Shown: positions 1 through 8,839, counted from the first letter of the stretch. The stretch is DNA of 64,000 nucleotides from an uncultured Atopobiaceae bacterium (GCA_944321515.1 CALULO010000007.1:42413-106412), one strand, 5' to 3'. The notes: generated by a model from the letters alone, not told the origin. Translations and numbers: made by a program.

Positions 1-979
1 GCTGGGGTTTTCGTGTGGGACCGCGGCTGGCCCGGGGATGGGCGGCGCTCGCTGCGGCGCGCAGGCGGTCAACGGAGAGGTGCGTGTAAATCTGGGTGGT
101 GGAGAGGCTCTCGTGGCCGAGGAGCTCCTGGACGCTGCGGAGGTCCGCGCCCCCGTCGAGCAGCTCGGTGGCGAAGGTGTGACGCATTGCGTGAGGCGTG
201 AGCGAGCTGTCGAGCCCGGCGGCCGCCACGTGCCTCTCGAAGCTTGAGCGCAGCGCGTCGGCGCTCATCCGGTTGCCCCGCATCGAGAGCAGGAGCGCCT
301 CGCCCCCGCTCCCCCCGGGGCGCACGAGGGACGGGCGGGCCTCCTCCAGGTAGCGCCTCACCCACTCGAGCGCCACGTCGTAGAGGGGGACGATACGCTC
401 CTTCGAGCCCTTGCCGAAGAGGCTCACCTGCCCCCGAGCGAGGTCCACGTCGCCCACGTCGAGCCCGGAGACCTCCGAGACGCGCGCTCCGGAGGCATAG
501 AGGAGCTCCAGGAAGGCCCGGTCGCGCATGCCCGCGGGCGTGGTGGTGTCGCAGGTGGCGAGAAGGGCGTTGACGTCGGCGTCCGACATGGTGTGCGGCA
601 GGGTGCGGGCGAGTCGGGGGCTCGCGAGCGCAGCTGCCGCCTCGCCGCCGGAGAGCCCCTCCCGTGACATCCAGCGGTAGAGCCCCCTCAGCGCGGAGAG
701 GCGGCGCGCGCGGGTGCGCGTTGAGTAGCCGGCCTGTGCAAGCTCGGCGAGGTAGCGCCTCAGCTCGGCATGGGTGACGTCCAGGGGGTCGACGCCCTCG
801 CGCCTCGCCCACGCGGCGTAGGAGAGGAGGTCCGTGCGGTAGGCGCGCACGGTGTTGTCGGAGAGGCGACGGACCGAGGCGAGGTGGCGGCAGTAGCCCG
901 CCACGGCGCGTTCCAGGGAGCGCGGGCAGCCGGGCTCGTCCTCGACGGACGTTGCGCCCCTCTCGCGCGCTCCGCCCAC
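1..979 (-). CDS. xerC: Tyrosine recombinase, XerC/XerD type (3' end cut by window edge)
   Basis: Site-specific recombinase expected to resolve chromosome dimers at dif. The frame is open from a GTG at 979 through base 1 with no stop, so about 326 codons are visible and the stop lies outside. The N-terminal SAM-like core-binding domain covers roughly residues 20-110. The C-terminal catalytic domain shows the full set: Arg in ASGARVSEV, Lys in GKGSKERIVP, HAMRHTF (His and Arg), LGHESLSTT (His) and the nucleophile Tyr in TQIYTH. The GTG lies one base after the trmFO stop, implying translational coupling. Position after dprA-trmFO matches the dprA-topA-trmFO-xerC order of Firmicutes, so a housekeeping XerC is more likely than a phage integrase. 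C versus D is not decided by sequence alone. Confidence 0.85.
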   Translation of the reverse strand, partial: MGGARERGATSVEDEPGCPRSLERAVAGYCRHLASVRRLSDNTVRAYRTDLLSYAAWARREGVDPLDVTHAELRRYLAELAQAGYSTRTRARRLSALRGLYRWMSREGLSGGEAAAALASPRLARTLPHTMSDADVNALLATCDTTTPAGMRDRAFLELLYASGARVSEVSGLDVGDVDLARGQVSLFGKGSKERIVPLYDVALEWVRRYLEEARPSLVRPGGSGGEALLLSMRGNRMSADALRSSFERHVAAAGLDSSLTPHAMRHTFATELLDGGADLRSVQELLGHESLSTTQIYTHLSVDRLRAAASAAHPRASRGPTRKPQ

Positions 980-980
980 G

Positions 981-2315
981 TCACTCCCCCGCCTCTGGCA
1001 CGAGCAGCTCCGGACGCGCGGCAAGGTAGCCGTCCAGGTCCTCGAGGGCACGCCTGGCGAGCGTCGCGCGCTTCTCGGCCTTGTTGCGCGGCGCCTTCTC
1101 GAGCGGTGGCACGAGGCCGTAGTTCACGTGCATGGGCTGATAGCCCGTCGTCGCCGGGTCAGTCGCGTAGGCCACGAGCGAGCCAAGGGCACCCGTGCGT
1201 GGCAGCCGGACGGGCTCGAGACCGGTGAGCTCACAATAGGTGTTGAGCGCGGCAAGCAGGCCGGAGGCGATGGCTTCGACGTAGCCCTCGGTGCCGGTGA
1301 TCTGCCCGGCGAGCCTTACGGAGGTGCCGGGAATCTCGAAGGTGAGGCCGAGCGCGTGCGGGGAGTCAACGAAGCTGTTGCGGTGCATGACGCCGTAGCG
1401 CAGGAACTCCGCGTGCTCCAGGCCCGGTATCATCCGGAACACGCGACGCTGCTCGGGCCAGGTGAGGTTGGTCTGAAAGCCTACGAGGTTGTAGGCGGTA
1501 CGGTCCGCGTTCTCCGCACGCAGCTGCACTGCGGCCCACGGGCGCCGTCCGGTCCTGGGGTCGGTAAGCCCCACGGGCTTGAGCGCGCCGAAGCGGAGCG
1601 AGTCGTGGCCGGTCCTCCCCACCTCCTCGACGGGCTGGCAGGCGCAGAACAGGTCAGCCTGCTCGAAGTCGCGCGCGATGACGCGCTCAGCAGAGAGCAG
1701 GGCCTCCATGAAGGCGTCGTACTCCTCGCGCTCCATCGGGCAGTTGAGGTAGTCGCCTGACGCCGTCTCGCCGTAGCGCGACTGCTCGAAGATGACGGAG
1801 CGGTCGAGCGTGTCTGCGTCGACTATGGGGGCGGCCGCGTCGAAGAAGCTCATGTTGGCACCGCCGACGGCACGGCGGAGTGCCTCGAAGAGCTCGTCGG
1901 CGCACAGGGGGCCGGCGGCCACCACGGCCGGCCCGTCGGGCAGGGAGCAGACCCGCTCACGCACGAGCTCTATGAGAGGCTCCGACTCCACCCGGCTCGT
2001 CACCTCGGCGGAGAAGCGCGTCCGGTCCACGGCGAGCGCGCCGCCGGCCGGCACCGCGCAGTCACGCGCGCAGGCGAGCAACTCGCACCCCAGGCGATCA
2101 AGCTCCTGTTTAAGAAGGCCCGCGGCGGTGTCCGGCTTAGTTGACTTGAGCGAGTTGGAGCAGACGAGCTCGGCTAGGCCGGCGGTGTGGTGAGCGGGCG
2201 AGGCGTGGCCGGGCCGCTGCTCGAAGAGGCGGACCCTTACCCCGCGACGAGCGAGCTGCAGTGCGCACTCGCACCCCGCGAGCCCCGCCCCCACGACGGT
2301 CACGACCTGTTCCAT
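981..2315 (-). CDS. trmFO: Methylenetetrahydrofolate-tRNA-(uracil-54-C5) methyltransferase TrmFO
   Basis: Folate/FAD-dependent enzyme that makes ribothymidine at position 54 of the tRNA T-loop. The protein is 444 aa, normal for the family, and starts MEQVVTVVGAGLAGCE, the dinucleotide-binding GxGxxG motif for FAD. Further family segments are VCSNSLKS near residue 50, the SVIFEQSRYGE region near 190 and the C-terminal HVNYGLVPPLE. The ATG at 2315 was chosen over a TTG at 2363 because GGAGG stands 9 bases ahead of it and the FAD motif must be near the N-terminus. It follows dprA by 44 bases and abuts xerC by one base, so the three are probably one transcript. Confidence 0.95.
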   Translation of the reverse strand: MEQVVTVVGAGLAGCECALQLARRGVRVRLFEQRPGHASPAHHTAGLAELVCSNSLKSTKPDTAAGLLKQELDRLGCELLACARDCAVPAGGALAVDRTRFSAEVTSRVESEPLIELVRERVCSLPDGPAVVAAGPLCADELFEALRRAVGGANMSFFDAAAPIVDADTLDRSVIFEQSRYGETASGDYLNCPMEREEYDAFMEALLSAERVIARDFEQADLFCACQPVEEVGRTGHDSLRFGALKPVGLTDPRTGRRPWAAVQLRAENADRTAYNLVGFQTNLTWPEQRRVFRMIPGLEHAEFLRYGVMHRNSFVDSPHALGLTFEIPGTSVRLAGQITGTEGYVEAIASGLLAALNTYCELTGLEPVRLPRTGALGSLVAYATDPATTGYQPMHVNYGLVPPLEKAPRNKAEKRATLARRALEDLDGYLAARPELLVPEAGE

Positions 2316-2359
2316 TGAACGCTCCCTCCCGGCGCTGCACGCCGTCCGATGCCTAGGTG

Positions 2360-3256
2360 TCAATTGTGCCCCAAGAGGTAGGCCTCTGTGGGCGAGTATC
2401 TTCCGTCCGGGAGCCGCTGGGCCATGCCGCGCGCCTCGTACTCGGTCAGGGTCCGCATGATGGTGAGCACGTCAACCCCCATCCGCGTTGCCAACTCGTC
2501 GGGTCGCGTCGGGGAGGCGAGAAGGGCGGACATGATGGGGCCGCCCTCGCGGCGTGAGCGTCGTACGCCGAGACGCGCGACGTCGAAGTCGAGGGAAATT
2601 GCCGTCTCGAGGGACTGCTCGTCCGGTATGACGCGCGCCCCCTCCGCTATGAGGCGGTTTGTCCCGGCCGACTCCGGGGAGAAGATTGAACCGGGGATGG
2701 CGTAGATGACCCTGCCGAGCTCAACGGCGACGTCGGCGGTCGACATGGTGCCAGACCGCGGCCCCGCCTCGGTGACGACGAGGACCTCGGCGAGGGCGGC
2801 GATGACCGCGTTCCTCTTTGGGAAGGCCCACCGGCGCGGCGGAGCGCCCCAGCGCTCGAGGGAGATGACCGCCCCTCCAGAGGCGACAGTCCCCTCGAAG
2901 ACGTCACGTGACGACTCGGGATAGACGACGTCTGCGCCACAGCCCGACACCACGACCCCAACCCCTCCCGCGGCAAGCGCCGCCAACCCGGCGGCGTGGT
3001 CGCAGCCCATGGCGCCGCCCGAGACGACGGCGACGCCGCACTCCGCGGCGACGCGCCCGGCCATCGCTGCAACCGAAAGGCCGTAGGGCGTCGCGCGGCG
3101 AGCTCCGACCACGGCGAGGGCCGGGGCAAGCAGCGCCGCGGGGTCGCCGCACCCGAACACTCGGTCAGGCGGCGGAGAAAGCTCCTCGAGCGCCGACGGC
3201 CAGCCGTCCTCCCCACGCCTTATCTCCCAGCGAGCATCCCTTCCACACACTCTCAC
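2360..3256 (-). CDS. dprA: DNA-processing protein DprA
   Basis: DprA/Smf loads RecA on incoming single-stranded DNA in natural transformation. The 298-aa protein has the Rossmann-like core: VVGARRATPYGLSVA, VVSGGAMGCDHAAGLAAL, VVSGCGADVVYPE, the FPKRNAVIAALAEVLVVTEAG segment and SGTMSTADVAVELGR. The C-terminal part (about 225-298) resembles the winged-helix DML1-like domain. The GTG start lies 7 bases after the comM stop and is preceded by GGGGG. Together with ComM directly upstream it suggests a transformation module, although no com pilus genes are visible in this window. Confidence 0.93.
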   Translation of the reverse strand: MRVCGRDARWEIRRGEDGWPSALEELSPPPDRVFGCGDPAALLAPALAVVGARRATPYGLSVAAMAGRVAAECGVAVVSGGAMGCDHAAGLAALAAGGVGVVVSGCGADVVYPESSRDVFEGTVASGGAVISLERWGAPPRRWAFPKRNAVIAALAEVLVVTEAGPRSGTMSTADVAVELGRVIYAIPGSIFSPESAGTNRLIAEGARVIPDEQSLETAISLDFDVARLGVRRSRREGGPIMSALLASPTRPDELATRMGVDVLTIMRTLTEYEARGMAQRLPDGRYSPTEAYLLGHN

Positions 3257-3263
3257 GCACCCC

Positions 3264-4754
3264 CTACCCCGTCATGCGAGGGCGGAACCCAAGGGCCTCG
3301 ATGACGTCGTCTTCGCTTACAAGCTCTCGCTCCTCAAGGTCGGCTACTGTGCGGGCGACCCGAGCCACCCTAACAATCGCGCGTCCGCCGAGCGCGAGCG
3401 CCTCTGCGAGCCCCTCGAACGCGGACGCGGCACGCGGCTCAAGTCCCGCGGCGCCCACCGGGTCATGCGGGGCGCGCCCAAAGCGTGCCTCGCGCCAGGA
3501 CGCGAACTCCCGCGCCTGTGCCACGAGCTCTGCCATTTCGTGCGAGCCCATGCCGCCCTGGCCCCTGATGACCTTGGAGGTGTCGGGACGGGCCACGTCA
3601 ACCACCAGGTCGATGCGGTCTATGAGCGGGCCGCCGATGCGCGCCTGGTAAGCGGCGACCTTGCCCGGGGCACAGGTGCACTCGTGACCGGGGTCTCCGA
3701 GATGCCCGCACGGGCAGGGGTTGGCCGCGGCGACGAGCTGAAAGTCGCAGCGGAACACGTAGATACCGTCTACGCGCACTATCCTGACCTCGTGGTCCTC
3801 GAGCGGCTGGCGAAGGGCCTGCAGGGAGCCCCGTGCGAACTCCGGAAGCTCGTCAAGGAAGAGCACCCCCTTGTGCGCGAGCGAGATCTCCCCCGGTATG
3901 ACGGGCCTCCCGCCGCCGACGAGGCCCGCCGTCGATATTGAGTGATGCGGCGCGCGGAAGGGCCTCTCCCCTCTCTGGAGGGCGTCAATGGGCTGGCCCG
4001 CTACAGAGTGGACGAGCAAGGCCTCGGCCTGCTCGTCCTCCGTGAGTGGTGGCATGATCGTGGGGAGCCTGCGGGCCAGCATGGTCTTTCCCGCCCCCGG
4101 AGGCCCCACCATGAGCACCCCGTGGCGCCCGGCGGCGGCAATGAGCATCGCACGCTTTGCGAGCTCCTGGTCAGCGACGTCGGAGAAGTCGAGCGCCTCG
4201 CGCCCGCCGAAACGGCCCTCCTCCCCCTCCCCGTGCGGCGGCCCAAGCGTATCGAGCCCATGCCTGAGCTGGCCTATCGAACCGATGCCGTGCGTGTTCT
4301 CGGCCCATCCGCCGGCCAGCGGGCTCTGTACGGAGATGACAAGGCCAAGGCCCTCCCGCCGCGCGAGCATGGCGTAGGCCACGTCCCCTCGCACGGGGCA
4401 GACCGAGCCGTCAAGGGCAAGCTCCCCGATGAAGAGCGCGCCTGCGCAGAGCCGCTCCGGCAGCTGACCGGTTGCCACAAGCAGCGCGACGGCTATGGGC
4501 AGGTCGAACCCCGTCCCCGTCTTTCGGACACCGCCAGGCGCGAGGTTTATGGTCACGTGGACGCGCGGGAGGGTGAACCCGGCGGAGCGCAGGGCGCAGC
4601 GCACCCGCGAGCGTGCCTCGAGGACTGCCGAGTCGGGCATGCCGACCAGGTCGAGGCCTGGGATTCCACCGGAGGTGCTCACCTCCACCTTCACGAGCGT
4701 TGCCTCAGACCCGTGCAGCTGGGCCGCGCACACGGTGGCCGACCCGGCGGCCAT
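3264..4754 (-). CDS. comM: YifB/ComM-family Mg chelatase-like AAA+ ATPase
   Basis: AAA+ helicase-like protein; ComM promotes branch migration during integration of transforming DNA in other bacteria. 496 aa. An N-terminal S5/Lon-protease-like fold (about 1-170, DLVGMPDSAVLEAR and TINLAPGGVRKTGTGFDLPIAVA) precedes the ATPase core with Walker A GPPGAGKT, Walker B GVLFLDELPEF and the cysteine-rich loop NPCPCGHLGDPGHECTC typical of the family. The ATG at 4754 overlaps the yraN stop by one base (TGATG). A GTG one codon upstream is an equally possible start. It lies in the run yraN-comM-dprA. Confidence 0.93.
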   Translation of the reverse strand: MAAGSATVCAAQLHGSEATLVKVEVSTSGGIPGLDLVGMPDSAVLEARSRVRCALRSAGFTLPRVHVTINLAPGGVRKTGTGFDLPIAVALLVATGQLPERLCAGALFIGELALDGSVCPVRGDVAYAMLARREGLGLVISVQSPLAGGWAENTHGIGSIGQLRHGLDTLGPPHGEGEEGRFGGREALDFSDVADQELAKRAMLIAAAGRHGVLMVGPPGAGKTMLARRLPTIMPPLTEDEQAEALLVHSVAGQPIDALQRGERPFRAPHHSISTAGLVGGGRPVIPGEISLAHKGVLFLDELPEFARGSLQALRQPLEDHEVRIVRVDGIYVFRCDFQLVAAANPCPCGHLGDPGHECTCAPGKVAAYQARIGGPLIDRIDLVVDVARPDTSKVIRGQGGMGSHEMAELVAQAREFASWREARFGRAPHDPVGAAGLEPRAASAFEGLAEALALGGRAIVRVARVARTVADLEERELVSEDDVIEALGFRPRMTG

Positions 4755-5233
4755 CACTCGCTCGCCCCGAACGCGTTGACTATGTGGCGTACGCTGGCCA
4801 GCCCGCCCTCTCGGGCCGTAAGAGCGACGACGTCAAAGCGCACGAGCGGGGTAGCCGGGTGGTCGGCAAGGTAGACCGCCGCAAGCACGCGGTAGCGACG
4901 GCGCTTCTGCTCCCCCACGGCCTCCTCGGGCGCCGTCTCGCCATCCGTCTCGCGGCGTGTCTTCACCTCCACGAGCACGATGGTGCCGTCGACGTCCCTC
5001 GCGACGATATCCGCCTCCCCGTAGGGACAGCGCCAGTTGCGCTCCAGGATCTCCCAGCCCCGCGCCGCAAGGTAGCGCGCGGCCGCCTGCTCTCCGCGCA
5101 CCCCCAGCTCGGTGCTCGTGAGCTCGCTCAGTGGCGCGCCCACGGGGGACGTGGGCGCGCCAGAAGCATGGGCTTCCCCCGCGGACGCCCCCTCGTGCTC
5201 CTCGACGCCCAAACCGTCTCTCTCGTCAAGCAT
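4754..5233 (-). CDS. yraN: YraN family (UPF0102) endonuclease-like protein
   Basis: Small conserved protein with a restriction-endonuclease-like fold, function not established; homologues sit beside rnhB and comM as here. 159 aa. The family core begins near residue 40 (TELGVRGEQAAARYLAARGWEIL) and carries NWRCPYGEADIVARD and IVLVEVKTR, the E-D-ExK-type putative metal-binding residues. About 38 residues precede the core, rich in Glu, Gly and Ala; usual homologues (about 115-130 aa) lack this. The ATG at 5233 is supported by GGGAGG seven bases upstream. Bases 5234-5409 between it and rnhB hold nothing recognisable. Confidence 0.88.
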   Translation of the reverse strand: MLDERDGLGVEEHEGASAGEAHASGAPTSPVGAPLSELTSTELGVRGEQAAARYLAARGWEILERNWRCPYGEADIVARDVDGTIVLVEVKTRRETDGETAPEEAVGEQKRRRYRVLAAVYLADHPATPLVRFDVVALTAREGGLASVRHIVNAFGASE

Positions 5234-5409
5234 GTCTGCCTCCCGTCTCCCAAGGTCTGGGAATCGTGACAGACAAGCCTTACGACACGCGGGCACGGAC
5301 CTTCCGCATGGCTTGCGCCCCGCCCCGTGGCAGAAGCCCCCGCGCCACGACCCCGCAGCGTGCAGGCGCGGGCAGGCAACGAACAAAAGATGACGCCAGC
5401 CTCCTCCGA

Positions 5410-6201
5410 CTAGAAGAGGCGCATTGTCTCCAGGAAGTTTCCACAGAAGGAGACGCGGTGAATCGGCGTGAGCCCGTGCTCCTTGATGGCGGCTATGTGC
5501 TCGGCGGAGCCGTATCCCTTGGACTCGGCAAGGTGGTAGCCGGGGTACTCGCCGTCGAAGGCGACCATGAGCGCGTCGCGCGTGACCTTCGCGACGATGG
5601 AGGCGGCGGCGATGGAGGCAATCTGCGCGTCGCCCTTCACAACGCAGCGTTCGGCGGGGTGAGCGTGGACGGGGTTGCCGTCTATGAGCACGCAGTCGGG
5701 CTCGAGGCCGGTGTCGGCCACAGCTGCGGCCATGGCCCGTCGAAGGCATGCCCCCATCCCAAGCGCGTCGATGGACGCAGGCTCCACGTGGGCGATGCCC
5801 ACCGCCACGGCCTCTTCGGCGATCCGTGCGGCAAGAGCCTCCCGCCTTGCCGGGCTCAGCTGCTTGGAGTCGTTGATGCCCCAGATGACGGGCTCATCGG
5901 GCAGGCACACGGCTGCCACGGTGAGCGGACCGGCAAGCGCCCCGCGTCCCACCTCGTCGACGCCCACTACGACGCCCCCGCCGCCGAGCCTTCGCTGCAT
6001 GGCGTACATCGAAAGCACGCGCTCGCGCTCCGCCCGTTCGCGGGCCGTGCGCCTGCGTGCGACCTCCACGGCATGCCGAACCTGCTTCCTCGGGTCCTCC
6101 GCGTAGCGCTCTATGAGACGCTCGGCCTCCTCAAGCGATGCGTCCGTCAGCGTGGCGACTATCTCGCGCGCCGTCGTCGGGCGCGGGGCCTCTGTGGACA
6201 A
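5410..6201 (-). CDS. rnhB: Ribonuclease HII
   Basis: Cleaves the RNA strand of RNA-DNA hybrids and single ribonucleotides in DNA. The catalytic domain starts near residue 78 with VVVGVDEVGRGALAGP (first two acidic residues in DEVGRG), followed by GINDSKQLSPARRE, DCVLIDGNPVH, KGDAQIASIAAASIVAKVTRD and YPGYHLAESKGYGSAEH. About 75 residues precede it; a similar N-terminal extension is known in Bacillus-type RNase HII. I chose the TTG at 6201 (263 aa) because AGGGGGA lies 6 bases ahead; a TTG at 6219 has no ribosome site. It sits directly behind the rplS terminator. Confidence 0.93.
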   Translation of the reverse strand: MSTEAPRPTTAREIVATLTDASLEEAERLIERYAEDPRKQVRHAVEVARRRTARERAERERVLSMYAMQRRLGGGGVVVGVDEVGRGALAGPLTVAAVCLPDEPVIWGINDSKQLSPARREALAARIAEEAVAVGIAHVEPASIDALGMGACLRRAMAAAVADTGLEPDCVLIDGNPVHAHPAERCVVKGDAQIASIAAASIVAKVTRDALMVAFDGEYPGYHLAESKGYGSAEHIAAIKEHGLTPIHRVSFCGNFLETMRLF

Positions 6202-6221
6202 GAAATTCCCCCTATACAAGA

Positions 6222-6246
6222 AAGCCGCCCCTCGTGGGGGCGGCTG
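6222..6246 (-). terminator. Intrinsic terminator after rplS
   Basis: Perfect 8-bp stem GCCGCCCC/GGGGCGGC (6224-6231 with 6237-6244), 5-base loop, followed in the minus direction by TTTCTTGT. It lies 21 bases beyond the rplS stop and just upstream of rnhB, whose ribosome site overlaps the T-rich tail, so read-through probably feeds rnhB. Confidence 0.85.
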
Positions 6247-6267
6247 AAGCGTGCGTAATGTGACTCG

Positions 6268-6612
6268 CTAGTCGCGCTTCTCGCGGATGCGAGCAGCCTT
6301 GCCCACGCGGTCGCGCAGGTAGTAAAGCTTGGCGCGGCGGACGTCGCCGTGACGGACGACCTCAAGCTTGGCGATCTTGGGGCTGTGCAGCGGGAAGGTG
6401 CGCTCGACGCCCACGGAGAAGCTAATCTTGCGGACGGTGAAGGTCTCACGGGCGCCAGCGCCGCTCATGCGGATGACGTCGCCCTCGAAGACCTGCTCAC
6501 GGGTACGCTCACCCTCGACGATGCGATAGTGAACCTTGACGTGGTCGCCAACCTTGACCTCGGGGATGTCCTCGCGGATCTGCTGACGCTCGATGGCGCG
6601 GATGTAGTCCAT
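6268..6612 (-). CDS. rplS: 50S ribosomal protein L19
   Basis: Large-subunit protein at the interface with the 30S subunit. 114 aa, the standard length, with the family segments [56 protein letters not shown] and the basic C-terminus. The ATG at 6612 ([11 protein letters not shown]) is preceded by AAGGAAAG; an in-frame TTG at 6693 lies at the promoter and is not used. In many bacteria rplS closes the rpsP-rimM-trmD operon. Here it stands about 9 kb away behind its own promoter and terminator, as a single-gene unit. Confidence 0.98.
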   Translation of the reverse strand: MDYIRAIERQQIREDIPEVKVGDHVKVHYRIVEGERTREQVFEGDVIRMSGAGARETFTVRKISFSVGVERTFPLHSPKIAKLEVVRHGDVRRAKLYYLRDRVGKAARIREKRD

Positions 6613-6681
6613 GCTTCTTTCCTTGTCTCTAGAGGTGCCGACGCTCCCGCGAACGACACATAGGTTTACACACAGCGGAAG

Positions 6682-6710
6682 ATTATAGGCCACGCCCCCA
6701 CCTCGGGCAA
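6682..6710 (-). promoter_or_regulatory. Promoter of rplS
   Basis: Minus-strand -35 TTGCCC (6705-6710), 17-bp spacer and a perfect -10 TATAAT (6682-6687). The predicted start near 6675 gives a leader of about 63 bases. This is the best sigma-70-type match in the window, fitting a ribosomal protein gene. Confidence 0.8.
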
Positions 6711-6712
6711 GG

Positions 6713-6728
6713 GTGAGTTTTCACTCAC
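6713..6728. repeat. Small inverted repeat upstream of the rplS -35 box
   Basis: GTGAGT-tttc-ACTCAC, 6-bp arms with a 4-base loop, ending two bases before the -35 box of rplS and 32 bases past the end of the DUF6273 gene. No T-tract follows on the minus strand. It could be an operator or a weak terminator stem; I cannot decide. Confidence 0.4.
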
Positions 6729-6760
6729 AAAATATCCGAGAGGGGCCCTCTGCGGCGTGC

Positions 6761-7711
6761 CTAGAGGCACAGACCCACCACCACGCCCGCCGGCTCGCTC
6801 GCGAGTCCCGTGGTGCCAGGAAAGCCCGTCGACATGGCCTGGTAGAAGTAGGACGCGTCCTCCCCCGTGTAGGTGAACGGGTAGGCGCTACGATACCACC
6901 AGGCAACGTCCTGCCCGGCATAGGAGAGCTGCAGGGCATGGGAGGGGTCAGACGAGTCTGTCACGCCGGCGTCTGCGAAGTAGGCGTACTGGGCTCCCTC
7001 GGAGCTCAGGAGCTCGTCGTAGGGCGCGAAGTCTATGTAGCCGGTGTACGCGTTGGGCTCGCTGCCGTACTCGCTCTCGAACCAGCCGACGCGCCCACAG
7101 ACCTCGGCGGCCGAGAAGAGCCAGAGACGGTCATCGGTCTGCGTGGCTGAGGAGGCCTCTGACGTGACGCCTACGTTGTTGGTGAGCTTGGAGACGGGGA
7201 CGACGACCGAGGCGAGCTCGTCGGGCAGGAGATCCATGCCGTCCGTGGCGAGCCAGGCGCGCAGCTCGCTCGCCTCCCAGCCGCCGTCGCTTGTGCCCGA
7301 CTCGTTCATCGGCCGCATGGCTATTGGCGATGTCATGAGCGTGAGGCCGGCCAGCCCCGCACCATCAGCGCGCTCGTCGTGCCGAAGCCCGACCACGACG
7401 AGGCTGACCACCGTGTCGTCGTCAAGCTGCAGGCTGCGCGTTGCCCCCACAGGAACGTTGTAGGCCTCGGCGATCTCCGCCGCCTCGTCGTCGCTGCCAG
7501 CAGCGGCCACGAGGTCGGCCACCTCGGCGAGCTCGGGCCAGGTATAGTCCTGAAACTCGCGTGGGGCGAGCTCCTCGCGCTCGTCGGACGCGGGCGCCTG
7601 CGGGGCGCCGCCAGAGCCTACGAGCCAGACCAGCCCCGCCCCAAGCGCCACCAGGGCAACGCCGAGCGCTATGGCCACCGCCGTCAGACATCCTCCGCCG
7701 CGCCTTGACAT
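6761..7711 (-). CDS. DUF6273 domain protein with N-terminal membrane anchor
   Basis: Function unknown. 316 aa starting MSRRGGGCLTAVAIALG: one hydrophobic segment (about residues 8-32) that could be an uncleaved anchor, then a short acidic linker and a domain from about 90 to the C-terminus. Recognisable DUF6273 features are WEASELRAWLATDG, VVVPVSKLTNNVGVTSE, DRLWLFSAAEVCG, ASYFYQAMSTG and the C-terminal GVVVGLCL. The family is common in gut Coriobacteriia and Firmicutes and is usually extracytoplasmic. ATG at 7711 is preceded by AGGGGG. It follows the dGTPase-like gene by 87 bases and may share its transcript. Confidence 0.75.
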   Translation of the reverse strand: MSRRGGGCLTAVAIALGVALVALGAGLVWLVGSGGAPQAPASDEREELAPREFQDYTWPELAEVADLVAAAGSDDEAAEIAEAYNVPVGATRSLQLDDDTVVSLVVVGLRHDERADGAGLAGLTLMTSPIAMRPMNESGTSDGGWEASELRAWLATDGMDLLPDELASVVVPVSKLTNNVGVTSEASSATQTDDRLWLFSAAEVCGRVGWFESEYGSEPNAYTGYIDFAPYDELLSSEGAQYAYFADAGVTDSSDPSHALQLSYAGQDVAWWYRSAYPFTYTGEDASYFYQAMSTGFPGTTGLASEPAGVVVGLCL

Positions 7712-7798
7712 GTCCCAACCCCCTCTGCTCTGTCCTGCCAATGATACCCCGACGAACGGGGGCATGCCCGTACCAGGTAAGCAGGGGCTGGCCAGCCG

Positions 7799-8839
7799 CT
7801 ACCGACGCCAGGACTGCGGTATCTTGAGCTTCTCGTAGAGTCGGATGGCATAGCGGTCCGTCATGCCGGAGACGAAGTCAGCAACCTGGACGTCCGGCTC
7901 GTCATCGTGGACCCGGTACTCGCTCGGGACCTCATCGAGATGAGTCACGAAGTGGTCAAAGAGGTCTTCGAGCATGGCGTAGGCCTTGGGCTCCTCCCAC
8001 TTGGCGTCGCCCCGCGAGTAGAGGTTTTCGAAGAGGTAGTGGCGAAGCGACATCATGGCATCCCACACGGGCTCCGACATGGAGACGTCGCCGGCCTCGG
8101 CACTTCTCGTCACCACGTCGTGGACCATCGTCTCAATGCGCTCCGAGGAGCTGGCGCCGAGGGCGTCGCGCGGTTCGGCGGGCAGGTCGGACTCGGAGAG
8201 GACGCCCGCGCGCTCGGCGTCGTCGATATCGTGGCAGACATAGGCGATGCGGTCAGCAAGGGCGACCACGCGCCCCTCGAGCGTCGACGCACGTCGCGAA
8301 CCCGTATGGCAGCGGATGCCGTCAACCACCTCCCACGAGAGATTGAGCCCCGCTCCGTCACGCTCGAGCAGCTCGACGATCCGCGCTCCCTGCTCGTTGT
8401 GCGCGAAGAGCCCCGCAGACCCCGGGGCGTCCGGGTCGAGGCCCCGCCAGCGCGCCAGCGCATGGCTGAGCGCCCGCTCCCCCACGTGGCCGAACGGGGT
8501 ATGGCCGAGGTCATGGCCGAGCGCGACCGCCTCGGTGAGATCCTCGTTCAGGCCGAGGGGCCGGGCGATGGAGCGGGCCACCTGGGCGACCTCGAGGGTG
8601 TGGATGAGCCGGGTTCGGTAGTGGTCGCCCTCTGGGGCGAGAAACACCTGCGTCTTGTGGGCGAGCCTGCGAAAGCTCTTGGAGTGGAGGATCCTGTCGC
8701 GGTCGCACTGGTAGCACGTCCTGAGAGGGTCGGGGCGCTCGGGCGTGCGCCGGCCGCGGGAGGCGTCGGCGAAGGACGCGTCGGCAGACAGCCGCTCGCG
8801 CTCGGACCGCTCGAGGTCTCGCCTGTCCCTTACCTTCAT
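7799..8839 (-). CDS. dgt: Deoxyguanosinetriphosphate triphosphohydrolase-like HD protein
   Basis: HD-domain nucleotide triphosphohydrolase, expected to cleave dNTPs to nucleoside and tripolyphosphate. 346 aa, type of the shorter Dgt-like proteins. The metal site is visible: RTRLIHTLEVAQ (His), GHDLGHTPFGHVGE (HD pair) and YVCHDIDDA (second Asp region). The N-terminal DRDRILHSKSFRRLAHKTQVF is the family signature. The gene starts at ATG 8839, 32 bases beyond the ppdK terminator, and is followed by the DUF6273 gene. Substrate preference within dNTPs cannot be read from sequence. Confidence 0.93.
   Translation of the reverse strand: MKVRDRRDLERSERERLSADASFADASRGRRTPERPDPLRTCYQCDRDRILHSKSFRRLAHKTQVFLAPEGDHYRTRLIHTLEVAQVARSIARPLGLNEDLTEAVALGHDLGHTPFGHVGERALSHALARWRGLDPDAPGSAGLFAHNEQGARIVELLERDGAGLNLSWEVVDGIRCHTGSRRASTLEGRVVALADRIAYVCHDIDDAERAGVLSESDLPAEPRDALGASSSERIETMVHDVVTRSAEAGDVSMSEPVWDAMMSLRHYLFENLYSRGDAKWEEPKAYAMLEDLFDHFVTHLDEVPSEYRVHDDEPDVQVADFVSGMTDRYAIRLYEKLKIPQSWRR

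Noticed and set aside
1..979. Phage or integron integrase
   Set aside because: No att-like repeats, no phage genes, and it is coupled to trmFO in a housekeeping context.
5234..5409. A coding extension of yraN into the 176-base gap before rnhB
   Set aside because: The frame is open but gives Arg-rich, non-conserved sequence, and a good ribosome site sits at ATG 5233.
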